DNA of 64,000 bases from JBLZUR01 sp048565625 (GCF_048565625.1 NZ_JBLZUR010000002.1:248001-312000); one strand, 5' to 3'. Counted from the stretch's first letter, positions 1 to 9,126 are shown. Notes: generated by a model not told the origin, from the sequence alone. A program made the numbers and translations.

Positions 1-372
1 ACCGATCACGACCGTCTCGCTCGTAAGGACGCGCTGCCGTCTGTCGTTCGGGAGGCGGTCGATGCGGTGAACCGCGCGCTCAGCGACGTGGCCGACGCTG
101 CGGCGCTCCGCCATGCAGGTTTCTCGCTGCCCGCCGGCGAGAAGGTCGCGCCGGTTCGCCAGCGCGCCGGGCGCGGCTACTGGATCGAAGGCGCGGACGC
201 TGTCGCACCGGAGGCGAAGCGCCACATCGACAGCATCAGCGCGGCCGTCGCCCCGCTGGCTGCGGACCGCTCACCCGAGGAGCTGCGGATCGCGGATTAT
301 GCGATCGTGCAGGCCACCGGCTATCCCGCCTATCTCGGCGGACCCTTCGCCTATCTTCGCCGGGGCGGTTAG
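1..372 (+). CDS. 3-hydroxyacyl-CoA dehydrogenase-like protein, C-terminal fragment
   Basis: The reading frame is open from the first base of the window, so this is the 3' end of a longer gene (123 residues visible). Its last stretch, with the pattern GYPAYLGGPFAYLR, resembles the G-F-P-x-x-x-GGP segment near the C-terminus of FadB/FadJ-type 3-hydroxyacyl-CoA dehydrogenases. A role in CoA-ester beta-oxidation would fit the acyl-CoA dehydrogenase and CoA-handling genes that follow. The stop overlaps the last 4 bases of the convergent epoxide hydrolase gene. The identification rests on this short C-terminal match only; another CoA-handling enzyme is possible. Confidence 0.45.
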   Translation, partial: TDHDRLARKDALPSVVREAVDAVNRALSDVADAAALRHAGFSLPAGEKVAPVRQRAGRGYWIEGADAVAPEAKRHIDSISAAVAPLAADRSPEELRIADYAIVQATGYPAYLGGPFAYLRRGG

Positions 373-1520
373 CGGATCGAGCGGAAGCAGGTCCTGAGCT
401 CGTCCACGAACAGGGCCGGCTGCTCGAACGCCGCGAAATGCCCACCGCGGTCGACTTCGTTCCAGTGGATCAGGTTATGGATGCTGCGCTCCGCCCAGCT
501 GCGCGGGGCGCGGTAGATGTCGTGGGGGAACACGCTGCATCCGGTCGGCACATCGAGTTCGACCGCGCCGAAGCCGCCCTTGAAGCTTTCCCAATATAGC
601 CGCGCCGAAGAAGCGCCTTTGTTGGGCAGCCAGTAGAGCATGATGTTGTCGAGCATCTCGTCCATCCCGAGCGCGTCGGTGGGGCTGCCCTGATTGTCGG
701 TCCAAGACCAGAATTTCTCGTAGATCCACGCCGCCTGTCCGACGGGCGAGTCGGCCAGGCCGTAGCCGAGCGTCTGCGGACGGGTGGATTGCTGGATCGC
801 GTAGCCGTTGTCGACGCGGGCATAGTCTTCCATGTCCGACAGCATCCGCGCCTCGCCTTCGCTGAGCGATCCGCTCACATCGGCCGGCATGACAAGCGGC
901 ATGTTGACGTGGATCGCCGCCAGCTCCTTCGGCCACAGGCGACCCAGCATGGTAGTTATCGCCGCGCCCCAGTCCCCGCCCTGCGCGACATAGCGTGAGT
1001 AGCCGAGGCGCGGCATCAGCGCGGCCCAGGCGGCGGCGATGCGCTGCACCGACCAGCCGGTCGATCGCGGCGTGTCGGAGAAGCCGTAGCCGGGCAGCGA
1101 AGGCACCACGACATGGAAGGCGTCCGCCGGATCGCCGCCATGCGCCGCCGGATCGGTCAACGGGCCGATCACCTTGCTGAATTCGATCACTGATCCCGGC
1201 CAGCCATGCGTCAGGATGATCGGCAGGGCATTCGCTTCGGGCGAGCGGACGTGCAGGAAGTGGATGCCGACACCGTCGATCTCGGTGCGATACTGTCCGA
1301 AGCCGTTCAACATCCGCTCGCATCGCCGCCAGTCATAGCGGGTGCGCCAGTGCTCCACGAGCGCGCGGACCGCTTCGAGCGGCGCGCCCTGGCTCCAGTT
1401 ATCCACCGACTCCCTGTCGGGCCAGCGGACCGCCTCGAGGCGGCGGCCAAGGTCGGCGAGCTCCGCCTCGGGGATGTCGAGGGTGAAGGGCTCGATGGCC
1501 GCGCTTTCCGAACCCGTCAT
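369..1520 (-). CDS. Epoxide hydrolase, alpha/beta-hydrolase fold with EHN domain
   Basis: The 383-residue length is normal for microsomal-type epoxide hydrolases. The N-terminal EHN segment covers about residues 10-115. HGWPGS at 105-110 forms the oxyanion region, and GGDWG at 181-185 holds the nucleophilic Asp183. A C-terminal RGGHFAAFE near residue 360 supplies the catalytic His. The family opens epoxides to trans-diols through a covalent ester intermediate in the cytosol. The ATG at 1520 has a GGAGAG ribosome site just upstream. The gene is divergent from the acyl-CoA dehydrogenase, sharing about 128 bp of regulatory space. The natural epoxide is unknown; a terpene or aromatic epoxide would suit the neighbourhood. 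Confidence 0.9.
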   Translation of the reverse strand: MTGSESAAIEPFTLDIPEAELADLGRRLEAVRWPDRESVDNWSQGAPLEAVRALVEHWRTRYDWRRCERMLNGFGQYRTEIDGVGIHFLHVRSPEANALPIILTHGWPGSVIEFSKVIGPLTDPAAHGGDPADAFHVVVPSLPGYGFSDTPRSTGWSVQRIAAAWAALMPRLGYSRYVAQGGDWGAAITTMLGRLWPKELAAIHVNMPLVMPADVSGSLSEGEARMLSDMEDYARVDNGYAIQQSTRPQTLGYGLADSPVGQAAWIYEKFWSWTDNQGSPTDALGMDEMLDNIMLYWLPNKGASSARLYWESFKGGFGAVELDVPTGCSVFPHDIYRAPRSWAERSIHNLIHWNEVDRGGHFAAFEQPALFVDELRTCFRSIR

Positions 1521-1648
1521 TGCGCTCTCCTGCTGTTATCGAGGCGAGCATAACCTGACCGGATGGTGCGGACCACCGATATCACCGCAGAAGCGGTGGA
1601 CGCGAGTTGGTAAACTGACTTATGATCCAGAAAAGGCAGGAGAGGGTG

Positions 1649-2792
1649 ATGTTGGACGTAACAGGACGCACGATCTACAACGAGGATCACGCCCAATTCC
1701 GCGAGACGGTGCGCCGCTTCCTCGCCGCCGAATTCACGCCCAAGCTGGAAGAGTTCGAGGCGGAGGGCAAGGTCAGCCGCGACCTCTGGCGCGCGGCGGG
1801 TGAGGCCGGGCTGCTCTGCCCCGGCGTACCCGAACGCTTCGGCGGGCCGGGCCTCGACTTCTCGTTCAACGCGGTCATCAATGAGGAATTCGGCTATGCG
1901 ATGATGTCGGACTGCCTGACGCTGCAGACCGACGTCAGCATGCCGTACATCCTCCATTACGGGACGGATGAGCAGCGCGACAGGTGGTTGCCCGGCATGG
2001 TGTCGGGGGAGATCGTGAGCGCCATCGCCATGACCGAGCCGGGGGCGGGGTCCGATCTCCAGGGCGTCCGCACCACCGCCCGGCGGGAAGGCGACGAATA
2101 CGTCATCGAACGGATCGAAGACCTACATCACCAATGGCCAGAACGCCGATGTGATCATCGCCGTCTGCAAGACCGACCCCTCAGCCGGTGCCAAGGGCAC
2201 GTCGCTCATCCTGATCGAGGCTGATCGGGCGGGCTTCAGCCGCGGTCGGAACCTCGACAAGGTCGGCCAGTGGTCGGCGGACACGTCGGAGCTGTTCTTC
2301 GACGGCGTGCGCGTGCCTGTGAGCAACCGGCTCGGCGACGAGAATCGCGGCTTCGTCTATCTCGTCAGCGAGCTTGTGCAGGAGCGTCTGTCGATCGCCT
2401 TGACCTCGCAAGCGGCGGCGCAGCGCGCCTATGACGAGGCGGTCCGCTTCGTGCGTGACCGCAAGGCGTTCGGGCGCACCGTCATCGAGTTCCAGAACAC
2501 CCGCTTCACGCTGGCGGACCTCGCCTCGCGGCTGCAGGTCGGCTGGGCGCATCTCGATTGGGCGATCGCCCGCCATGTCGCCGGCGCGCTGACGGTGGAC
2601 GAGGCGGCGAAGGCCAAGCTCTGGCATACCGAGACGCAATGGCTGGTCTGCGATGCGGCAATGCAGCTGCACGGCGGCGCCGGCTATATGAACGAATACC
2701 CGATCGCCCGAATCTGGCGCGACGCCCGCGTGCGACGGATCTATGGCGGGTCTTCGGAGATCATGAAGGAACTGATCGGGCGCAGCCTCTAG
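1649..2792 (+). pseudogene. Acyl-CoA dehydrogenase with a single-base frameshift
   Basis: Two frames together make one full-length (about 380 aa) long-chain-type acyl-CoA dehydrogenase. The first frame runs from ATG 1649 (GGAGAG upstream) to the YVI at 2102-2107. The second continues from 2109 with NGSKTYITNGQNAD, the usual sequence of this family. One extra base, best placed as the G at 2108, separates them. The second half keeps VQERLSIA, whose Glu matches the catalytic base of the LCAD and isovaleryl-CoA dehydrogenase branch, and IYGGSSEIMKELI at the end, as in LCAD. All motifs on either side are intact, so the lesion is very recent or a sequencing error. As read, only a 192-residue N-terminal fragment plus out-of-frame tail is made. 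Confidence 0.85.
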
Positions 2793-2824
2793 CGCTCCGC
2801 CTCCTTCACCACGACGGAGCAAAG

Positions 2825-3586
2825 ATGACCATGTCCCTCGCAACCGCGCCGAACTTCCGCGACTTCGGCGGCCATGTCACGCGCTCCGGTGCGACCGTGC
2901 GAAGCGGCCTCATCTACCGGTCGGAGGCTCTGCTGGAGCCGACCGAAGAGGATGCGCGCGTGCTTGCCGATAAAGGCATCGCGCTCGTCTGCGACCTGCG
3001 GAGCGAGCAGGAGCGGGATCATGCGCCCAATGCCTGGTTCCGGGCGCGGGGGATCGAGCATCTCGAACTCGACATCTTGCAGCGGATCAAGCGGGAGGGC
3101 GGACCCTGGGCGGTCCTCGCGGCCCAGCCCGATGCCGCCGGTGCGACCGCGGCGATGCAGACCGTCTACGCCGGCATGCCGGACGCGGGCGGCGATTTCC
3201 TGGTGACGATCTTCGACCGGATCGCCGCAGGGCGGCTGCCGCTCCTCATCCACTGCACGGCGGGCAAGGATCGGACCGGGTTCGTCTCGGCGATCATCCT
3301 TGCCGCTCTTGGTGTCGCTGAGGAGGACATCTTCGCCGACTATCTGCTCAGCGCCGGGCGACGCACGGCGCGTGCGCGGGAGGCAACACGCGTCATGCTG
3401 CAATCCCGAGTCGAGGCGGTGCTGGATGAGGCGACCTTGGACACGCTGATGGGCGTGGAGCCCGATTATCTTCGGACCAGCTTCGACACGATTCGCGCGC
3501 GCTACGGCGGTGTCGAGCCCTACCTCGCCGAACATGGCCTCTCCTCGGACACGCTTTCCGCCGTGAAGGAGCGCCTGCTCGCCTGA
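2825..3586 (+). CDS. Tyrosine-protein phosphatase family protein (Y_phosphatase3)
   Basis: This 253-residue protein carries the P-loop signature HCTAGKDRTG at 143-152, the HCxxGxxR motif of cysteine-dependent phosphatases. The N-terminal NFRDFGG and YRS elements are typical of the bacterial Y_phosphatase3 group. Such proteins dephosphorylate phosphotyrosine or phosphoinositides in vitro, but their physiological substrates are mostly unknown. GGAG at 2815-2818 supports the ATG at 2825; an alternative ATG lies two codons later. It follows the acyl-CoA dehydrogenase by 32 bp on the same strand and may be cotranscribed. Confidence 0.85.
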   Translation: MTMSLATAPNFRDFGGHVTRSGATVRSGLIYRSEALLEPTEEDARVLADKGIALVCDLRSEQERDHAPNAWFRARGIEHLELDILQRIKREGGPWAVLAAQPDAAGATAAMQTVYAGMPDAGGDFLVTIFDRIAAGRLPLLIHCTAGKDRTGFVSAIILAALGVAEEDIFADYLLSAGRRTARAREATRVMLQSRVEAVLDEATLDTLMGVEPDYLRTSFDTIRARYGGVEPYLAEHGLSSDTLSAVKERLLA

Positions 3587-3620
3587 CATCCGCTTGAGCC
3601 GCTTGCATTCTCTCGAAAAC

Positions 3621-3637
3621 GCGTATAGACAATACGC
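3621..3637. promoter_or_regulatory. Perfect 6-bp inverted repeat in the leader of the AlkB/XylM-like gene
   Basis: GCGTAT at 3621-3626 and ATACGC at 3632-3637 form a perfect inverted repeat with a 5-nt spacer. It lies 17 bases before the ATG at 3655 and overlaps a weak TATAGA -10-like hexamer at 3624-3629. This could be an operator or a start-site element; no regulator can be assigned from sequence. Confidence 0.35.
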
Positions 3638-3654
3638 AAGAATGGAGAGGTGCG

Positions 3655-4770
3655 ATGGATCGCTTGCGGTACTATTTTCCGGTGCTCGTCCAGCTTTGCG
3701 CTTACGCAAGCTTCTGGGCGGGCGGTATGTGGGTCTGGTTCGGCATCGCGACGCTGCCCGGAATCGGCCTGATCGACTCGCTTTTGCCCGACGACATGAA
3801 GCCGCGCCGCATGAAGGAGGGCCTGCTCTCCGACCTGCCGGTGTGGATCGCCACGCTGCTCGCCCCCGGCCTCTACGTGATGGCGGCGCTCTGGGTCGCT
3901 CGGACGCCCGACATCGCGCCGATCGAATATGTCGGTGCGGTCCTGTCGCTCGGCTGGATGAGCGTCATTCCGCTCGTGCCGTCCAGCCACGAACTCTACC
4001 ACGCCCGTGGCAAGCTCCGCCGCTTCGTCGGCCGCTATGCGCAGGTCTGCTATCTCGATTGCACGCGTGAGATCGCGCATGTCGTCGGCCATCACATCAA
4101 CGTCGCGACTGACAAGGATGCGGACACCGCGCCGCGCGGGACCTCGCTCTACCCGTTCACCGCGCGCGCCGTGTGGCTGAGCACGATCGAGGCGAATCAG
4201 ACGGAGGCGGACGCGCTGGAGAAGCAGGGTTATGCCCGCTTCGGCATCCGTCATCGCATCTGGAAGGCGGTCCTAGCCCAGGTGATCATGCAGGGGATCA
4301 TCTTCGCGATCGGCGGCTGGCGCGCCAATGTCGTGGCGCTGCTCGGCATGGTGCTCGCCCGCTTCTGGATCGAATCGTTCAACTACTTCCAGCATTACGG
4401 CCTGATCCGCGTGCATGGCGGCACCATTTCCCGCCGCCACGTCTGGAACCACCTGAAGCCGCTGTCGCGGATCATGGGGTACGAGATCACCAATCACGCC
4501 GATCACCACACGGACAGCTTCGCCAAGTTCCACCAGTTGGTGCCCGATCGCCAGTGGATTCGGATGCCGAGCGTGTATCTCTGCTTCTTCGCCGCCCTGA
4601 TCCCGCCCGTCTGGCACAACCTGATCATCAAGCCGGCGCTCAAGCGCTGGGACAATGAACTGGCGACGCCGGAGGAGCGGGCGCTCGCACGCGAGCAGAA
4701 CCGCAAGGCCGGCTGGCCCGACTGGTTCGACGAGGCACCGGCGCGCGGCGGGTTCGCCCACGCCGCCTGA
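3655..4770 (+). CDS. AlkB/XylM-family membrane-bound non-heme diiron hydroxylase (candidate p-cymene methyl hydroxylase)
   Basis: This 371-residue integral membrane oxygenase has all the histidine boxes of the AlkB/XylM family: HELYH at 112-116, HVVGHH at 142-147, NYFQHYGL around 243-250 and NHADHH around 280-285. The fourth box reads NHADHH rather than the RHSDHH of alkane hydroxylases, which I take as leaning to the XylM/CymAa branch acting on methyl groups of aromatic rings. Hydrophobic segments around 8-38, 62-82, 92-110 and 200-245 fit the family topology. It needs a reductase; the only candidate here is at 32698-33768. GGAGAGG precedes the ATG. In context it could oxidise p-cymene to cumic alcohol, but an alkane or other alkylbenzene substrate cannot be excluded. 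Confidence 0.88.
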   Translation: MDRLRYYFPVLVQLCAYASFWAGGMWVWFGIATLPGIGLIDSLLPDDMKPRRMKEGLLSDLPVWIATLLAPGLYVMAALWVARTPDIAPIEYVGAVLSLGWMSVIPLVPSSHELYHARGKLRRFVGRYAQVCYLDCTREIAHVVGHHINVATDKDADTAPRGTSLYPFTARAVWLSTIEANQTEADALEKQGYARFGIRHRIWKAVLAQVIMQGIIFAIGGWRANVVALLGMVLARFWIESFNYFQHYGLIRVHGGTISRRHVWNHLKPLSRIMGYEITNHADHHTDSFAKFHQLVPDRQWIRMPSVYLCFFAALIPPVWHNLIIKPALKRWDNELATPEERALAREQNRKAGWPDWFDEAPARGGFAHAA

Positions 4771-4792
4771 GTTCCCGAGAGGGGGGTAAGGG

Positions 4793-4830
4793 AAGGCCGC
4801 GGGAACGATGTTCCCGCGGCCTTTTTCTTT
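4793..4830 (+). terminator. Rho-independent terminator
   Basis: GGCCGCGGGAAC at 4795-4806 and its exact complement at 4810-4821 form a 12-bp stem with a 3-nt loop, followed by a T-run at 4822-4830. It ends transcription of the hydroxylase gene and separates it from the convergent aldehyde dehydrogenase. Confidence 0.9.
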
Positions 4831-4881
4831 GTGCCGGCAAGAGGGGAAAAGCGGAGGCGCAGAACGCCTCCGCCCTCTGGT

Positions 4882-6321
4882 TTACGCCATCACGTAGATC
4901 GACTTGAACTGCTGATAAGCGCCCAGCGCCTCCGGCCCGAACTCGCGGCCCATGCCGCTCGTCTTGATGCCGCCGAAGGGGGAGCCGAGCGACGGCATAT
5001 AGCCGTTGATGCCGATCGTTCCGGTCTGCACCTGCCGCGCCACGCCGATCGCGCGCTCGGCGTCCTGGCTCCACACCGATCCGCCCAGGCCGAAGTCGCT
5101 GGCATTGGCGATCCGGATCGCGTCGGCATCGTCGGTATAGGGGATGACGGAGAGAACGGGTCCGAAGATTTCCTCGCGCGCGATCGTCGCATCATTGTCG
5201 ACGTCGGCAAACAAGGTGGGCTCGACGAAGAAGCCGTGGTTCATGCCCGACGGCCGCCCGCCGCCGGCAACCAGCCGCGCCTCGTTCCGCCCCTTCGCGA
5301 TATAGCCCTCCACGCGATCGCGGTGCGCGGAGGACGCCATCGGCCCGACATGGGTTGCGGGGTCGAGCGCATCGCCGACATTGAGCGACGACATCATCGC
5401 CGCCATCGCATCCACCACCTCGCCATAGCGGCTCTTCGGCGCGAGAACGCGCGTGCCGTTATAGCAGGCCTGGCCGTTGTTGAGCAGCGACGCGGTCGGT
5501 AGTCCCTGAAGGAAGGCGTCGAGATCGGCGTCCTCCAGCACGATCGAGGCCGACTTGCCGCCGAGTTCGAGCGTCACCGGGCGCAGCAGCTCGCCGCAGA
5601 CCGCCGCGATCTTGCGCCCCGCGCCCGTGGAGCCGGTGAACGCCACCTTGTCCACGTCGGGATGGGAGACGAGATAGGCGCCGACATCGCGATCGGCCGC
5701 CACCCAGTTCAGCACGCCGGCCGGCACTCCGGCCTCCAGCGCCGCCTCGGCAAGGATGTAGCTGTCGAGCACCGTGCCCGGCGAAGGCTTGATCACCAGC
5801 GTGCATCCGGCCGCCATGGCCGGCGCGATCTTGCTCATCGCCAGCGTCACGGGGAAGTTCCAAGGCACCACCGCCGCGACGACGCCGAGCGGCGTGCGAT
5901 CGACCAGTGTCTCCTTGCCCATCTGCGACGGACGAACGTCGGGTGTGCCGAGCGTCTCGGCAAGACCGGCATAATAGTCGAGCACGCCCAGCGGGAATTG
6001 AGCCTCAAGCAGGCCGCTCAGCGAGATCGGCATGCCGTTCTGGATGCTGACCGCGCGCGCGATGTCATCGCCCCGCGCGGCGAGCGCGCCGATGAAGCGG
6101 CGCATCACGCCGGCGCGATCGGCCGGCGTCATGCGCGACCACTCGCCGGTCTCGAACGCGGCGCGCGCGGCGGCGACGGCCCGGTCGACATCCGCCTCGG
6201 CCGCCTCCGGCACGGTCGCGATCACCTCGCCGGTCGAAGCGCCGATCACCTCGAAGGTCCGGGACGTCGATGGGGAGACCCATTCGTTGCCGATGAAAAA
6301 GGCGTTGCGATCCAGGGTCAC
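4882..6321 (-). CDS. NAD(P)-dependent aldehyde dehydrogenase (candidate cumic aldehyde dehydrogenase)
   Basis: This 479-residue protein belongs to the ALDH superfamily. It has PWNFP at 153-157, the catalytic-glutamate motif LELGGKS (Glu252), catalytic Cys286 in GQACYNG, and EEIFGPV near residue 383. It oxidises aldehydes to carboxylates in the cytosol. It is convergent with the XylM-like hydroxylase across a strong terminator. Oxidation of the cumic aldehyde produced by that pathway (the CymC role) is a reasonable inference, but the family's substrates overlap widely and sequence alone does not fix it. A CAGT-N8-ACTG imperfect palindrome lies at 6339-6354, just upstream of its ATG. Confidence 0.88.
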   Translation of the reverse strand: MTLDRNAFFIGNEWVSPSTSRTFEVIGASTGEVIATVPEAAEADVDRAVAAARAAFETGEWSRMTPADRAGVMRRFIGALAARGDDIARAVSIQNGMPISLSGLLEAQFPLGVLDYYAGLAETLGTPDVRPSQMGKETLVDRTPLGVVAAVVPWNFPVTLAMSKIAPAMAAGCTLVIKPSPGTVLDSYILAEAALEAGVPAGVLNWVAADRDVGAYLVSHPDVDKVAFTGSTGAGRKIAAVCGELLRPVTLELGGKSASIVLEDADLDAFLQGLPTASLLNNGQACYNGTRVLAPKSRYGEVVDAMAAMMSSLNVGDALDPATHVGPMASSAHRDRVEGYIAKGRNEARLVAGGGRPSGMNHGFFVEPTLFADVDNDATIAREEIFGPVLSVIPYTDDADAIRIANASDFGLGGSVWSQDAERAIGVARQVQTGTIGINGYMPSLGSPFGGIKTSGMGREFGPEALGAYQQFKSIYVMA

Positions 6322-6445
6322 GATCTTCTCCTTGGGTTCAGTTTGATTGTACTGCTTTTCGCGGGACGTGCGTATCCACCGGCCGCGTAGCGGGATTACT
6401 GCGGCGTCACTCTGTCACCCCCGGCCTATTCCGCCAAGTGAGATT

Positions 6446-6460
6446 GTGAACCGGTTGACT
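6446..6460. promoter_or_regulatory. Near-perfect palindrome upstream of phosphotransferase gene
   Basis: GTGAACC GGTTGAC at 6446-6459 is a palindrome with one mismatched pair, 72 bases before the GTG at 6531. It resembles the palindrome at 8153-8167 in spacing and in the TGAACC core. It may be an operator for a shared regulator of this block. Confidence 0.3.
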
Positions 6461-6530
6461 TTTCGTGGGCCCGGCCTAGCCTTTCCGCCGCCAGGTACGC
6501 GAAGTCCGGCATGAGATGGAGGGGACTAAC

Positions 6531-7709
6531 GTGACCGCCTGGCCGACACCCGCGCCGCGCGACGGGCGCACTTCCGCGACGATGACCGATATGGAGCCGG
6601 TGCTCGCCGGGCTCATCGCCCGCCGCGCCCATATCCGCACGCTGGGGTCCTATTCCGCGCGCAACACCGATGATGTCGCGGTGGCGCTCACCCGTTTCTT
6701 CGCCCGCGAACAGCCGGGCGCGACCGTGTCCGACACGCGGCGGATGGGTGGCGGCGCATCGAAGGAGCAGTTCGTCTTCACGCTGACGACCGGGGACGGC
6801 GAGGCCACACGCCATGTGCTGCGCATGGACCCGCTGGGATCGATCACCGAGACCGACCGGCTCCGCGAGTACGAGGTGCTTCACGCCGTCCAGGGCATCG
6901 TGCCGGCCCCGCTCCCGGTCTGGATCGATCCCGACGGGAGCGACTTCGGCCAGCCCGCGGTGATCATGACCTTCGTCCCCGGCACCACCAAGCCCAGCGA
7001 CGCCGCGCTGCGCGTCAGTGGCCTCGGCACGCGGCTCGGCCCCCGGTTGCGCGACCTGTTGAAACAGCAGTTCCTCGACAACCTCGTCGCGCTCCATGCC
7101 CTCGACTGGAAGACGGCTCAGCTGCCGAGCTACGCGGTGCCGGATGCCGATCCCAAGCAGGCGGCGCGCTGGTCGCTCAACTTCTGGCGCGCGCTCTGGC
7201 AGGTCGATCTGGTCGAGGAGCGGCCGATCGCAGCCCTCGCCGAACGCTGGCTGGAAGACAATCTGCCCGATGCGCGGGAGCTGGTGCTGACCCACGGCGA
7301 CTACCGCACCGGCAACTACCTGTTTGACGAGGAGAGCGGGAGGATCATCGCCGTTCTCGACTGGGAGCTGGCGCGGATCGGCGATTATCACGAGGATCTC
7401 GCCTGGGTGCTGCATACGCTGTTCGGTCATACCGAGGACGGCGTCTTCCGGGCGAGCGACCTGTATGAGCGCGACGCGTTCATCGCCGCCTATTCCGCCG
7501 CCACGGGCCGTGTGGTCGACCCGGTCACGCTCCACTTCTACGCCGTGTTCTGCACCTACAAGACCTACGTCATCGTCGCGGCGAACGGTCTGGCCTGCGC
7601 CCGCGCGCAGCAGAACCATCAGGATGTGCTGCTGACCTTCCTCGCCGCGGCGGGGCCGGCGCTGGCGGACAGCCTGTGCGACCATGTCGAGGAAGGAGCC
7701 CGCACATGA
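6531..7709 (+). CDS. Phosphotransferase family protein (APH/choline-kinase fold)
   Basis: About 392 residues with the kinase-like catalytic core LTHGDYRTGNYLF and LDWELARIGD, the HGDxxxxN and D-W-E motifs of the aminoglycoside phosphotransferase superfamily. The group resembles the kinase domain of ACAD10/ACAD11, which is linked to breakdown of 4-hydroxy acyl-CoAs by phosphorylation; that link is by family analogy only. I chose GTG 6531 because GGAGGGG sits at 6518-6524 with a 6-nt spacer; the upstream ATG at 6516 would bury that site. The stop overlaps the next gene by 4 bases. A paralogue with the same downstream partner lies at 10594-12317. Confidence 0.8.
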   Translation: MTAWPTPAPRDGRTSATMTDMEPVLAGLIARRAHIRTLGSYSARNTDDVAVALTRFFAREQPGATVSDTRRMGGGASKEQFVFTLTTGDGEATRHVLRMDPLGSITETDRLREYEVLHAVQGIVPAPLPVWIDPDGSDFGQPAVIMTFVPGTTKPSDAALRVSGLGTRLGPRLRDLLKQQFLDNLVALHALDWKTAQLPSYAVPDADPKQAARWSLNFWRALWQVDLVEERPIAALAERWLEDNLPDARELVLTHGDYRTGNYLFDEESGRIIAVLDWELARIGDYHEDLAWVLHTLFGHTEDGVFRASDLYERDAFIAAYSAATGRVVDPVTLHFYAVFCTYKTYVIVAANGLACARAQQNHQDVLLTFLAAAGPALADSLCDHVEEGART

Positions 7710-8155
7710 TCCCGTCGATTGATGATCGTCTGGCGAGCGTTGCCCGCGCGCTGAGCGACGTGGTGCTTCCGGCGTTGCCGCCCGAGGCGGGGCTGGCGGC
7801 GGAGCAGGTCCAGCTGGCGATCGGCCACCTCCAGATCATCCGCAGCCAGATCGACGCCGCCCCTGCCTTCGAGGCGGAGGAACTGGCGGACACGATCGAA
7901 CTGACCCGCACGTTGCTGTCGCTGGTCGATGATCAGCCACTGAGCGCGGCGCTGTTGAAGGCGGATGCCGCCACCACACCCGGCGACATCCGTCAGGCGC
8001 GCGCCGCGCTCAACCGGGAGATCGCGCGCGTACTGCTGGCCGAAGGCGGACGCGATGAGGTGCGCAGCGCCGTGATCGACGCCGAGCGCGCGCGTTCGCG
8101 GAAGGACCGCGAGTGGTTCAAGCCGTTCGGGTTCGATCCCGATCGGAGCGGTTGA
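7706..8155 (+). CDS. Small conserved protein paired with phosphotransferase
   Basis: A 149-residue, mostly helical, charged protein without signal peptide or membrane segment. I do not recognise a domain. Its ATG overlaps the phosphotransferase stop (ATGA), so the two are translationally coupled. The same arrangement recurs with the 169-residue protein at 11808-12317. Both partners share a helical N-terminal stretch of about 60 residues with LQL or VQLAI-like hydrophobic spacing. Constant pairing suggests a partner or accessory subunit of the kinase-like enzyme; the biochemical role is unknown. Confidence 0.75.
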   Translation: MIPSIDDRLASVARALSDVVLPALPPEAGLAAEQVQLAIGHLQIIRSQIDAAPAFEAEELADTIELTRTLLSLVDDQPLSAALLKADAATTPGDIRQARAALNREIARVLLAEGGRDEVRSAVIDAERARSRKDREWFKPFGFDPDRSG

Positions 8156-8167
8156 ACCAATTGGTCA
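8153..8167. promoter_or_regulatory. Palindrome TGAACCAATTGGTCA ahead of SDR gene
   Basis: A 15-base palindrome with one mismatched pair lies immediately after the stop of the small protein, in the 161-bp gap before the SDR at 8317. A half-related TTGACCATTTGGAC follows at 8239-8251. Both look like sites for a dimeric repressor such as a TetR or MarR protein. The regulator is not evident. Confidence 0.35.
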
Positions 8168-8316
8168 GTCGAATTACGCCTCGGCTCGCCTCGATGTCTG
8201 CCGATCGGCGGTGGCGACAGGCGGACGGCTTTGCAGCTTGACCATTTGGACGAGTACCCGCATCCTAGCCGAAAGAGCGCTGAAAGCGTCGTTTCTGACA
8301 AGACGGAGGGGTTGGC

Positions 8317-9126
8317 ATGAGCAGGCTCGCGAATAAGATTGCGATCGTCACCGGTGGCGCGTCCGGCATCGGTCGCGCCTGCGCGATGCGGATGGCGGCG
8401 GACGGCGCGATCATCACCATCGCCGACATCAATGACGAGGGTGCGGAGACGGTCGCCGACGAGATCCGGCAGGCCGGCGGGCAGGCGCATACCGTCCGCT
8501 GCGACATCACCGAAGAGGACAGCATTCGCGCCGCCATCCAGTCCGTCGCGAGCAAGCATGGCCGGCTCGACATCCTCCACAACAACGCCGCCTACACCCC
8601 GCTGGCGGTTCTGGAGGAGGATGTGGACATCCTCACCATCTCGACCGAAAGCTGGGACAAGGTGATGCAGGGCACGCTGCGCGGCACCATGCTCGGCTGC
8701 CGCTACGGCGTGCTCGAGATGCTGAAGAACGGCGGCGGCAGCATCATCAACACCTCGTCGATGTACGGCGTCGGTGCGTTCAACCGCCAGCCGGCCTATG
8801 GCGTGTCCAAGGCGGCGATCAACATGCTGACCGAGTACGTCGCCACGGCGTTCGGCAAGCAGGGCATCCGCTGCAATGCGGTGGCGCCGTCGATGATCAG
8901 CACGCCGCTGCTGCGTGGCTTCATCCCCGAGCCGCTGGTCAAGCTCAACGAGGACGCCACGCTCACGCCCTTCCTGGGCGAGCCGGAGGACATCGCCGCG
9001 ATCGTCGCGTTCCTCGCATCCGACGATGCTCGCTACCTCACCGGCCAGGTGATCCGCGCCGATGGCGGCACGACCGCGCATCTGCCCACCTATTCCGACG
9101 CCCGCCGCTTCTTCGGCGAAGCCTGA
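8317..9126 (+). CDS. Short-chain dehydrogenase/reductase
   Basis: A 269-residue classical SDR. TGGASGIG near residues 13-20 binds the cofactor, ADIND after beta-2 suggests NAD(H) preference, HNNAAY replaces the usual NNAG, and YGVSK supplies the catalytic Tyr and Lys. SDRs of this kind interconvert alcohols and ketones. GGAGGGG precedes the ATG. It begins a run of same-strand genes (EthD-like protein, MDR oxidoreductase, phosphotransferase pair) with gaps of 17-25 bp, so it probably opens an operon that acts on a cyclic or branched substrate of unknown identity. Confidence 0.88.
   Translation: MSRLANKIAIVTGGASGIGRACAMRMAADGAIITIADINDEGAETVADEIRQAGGQAHTVRCDITEEDSIRAAIQSVASKHGRLDILHNNAAYTPLAVLEEDVDILTISTESWDKVMQGTLRGTMLGCRYGVLEMLKNGGGSIINTSSMYGVGAFNRQPAYGVSKAAINMLTEYVATAFGKQGIRCNAVAPSMISTPLLRGFIPEPLVKLNEDATLTPFLGEPEDIAAIVAFLASDDARYLTGQVIRADGGTTAHLPTYSDARRFFGEA

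Noticed and set aside
2095..2120. Programmed frameshift in the acyl-CoA dehydrogenase
   Set aside because: There is no slippery heptamer or strong downstream structure, and the family is not known for recoding. An indel is the simpler reading.
6516..6530. ATG 6516 as start of the phosphotransferase
   Set aside because: It precedes the best ribosome-binding site (6518-6524), which fits GTG 6531 instead.
6426..7685. 419-residue antisense frame opposite the first phosphotransferase
   Set aside because: It mirrors the phosphotransferase codons, has no motif or ribosome site, and is a composition artefact.
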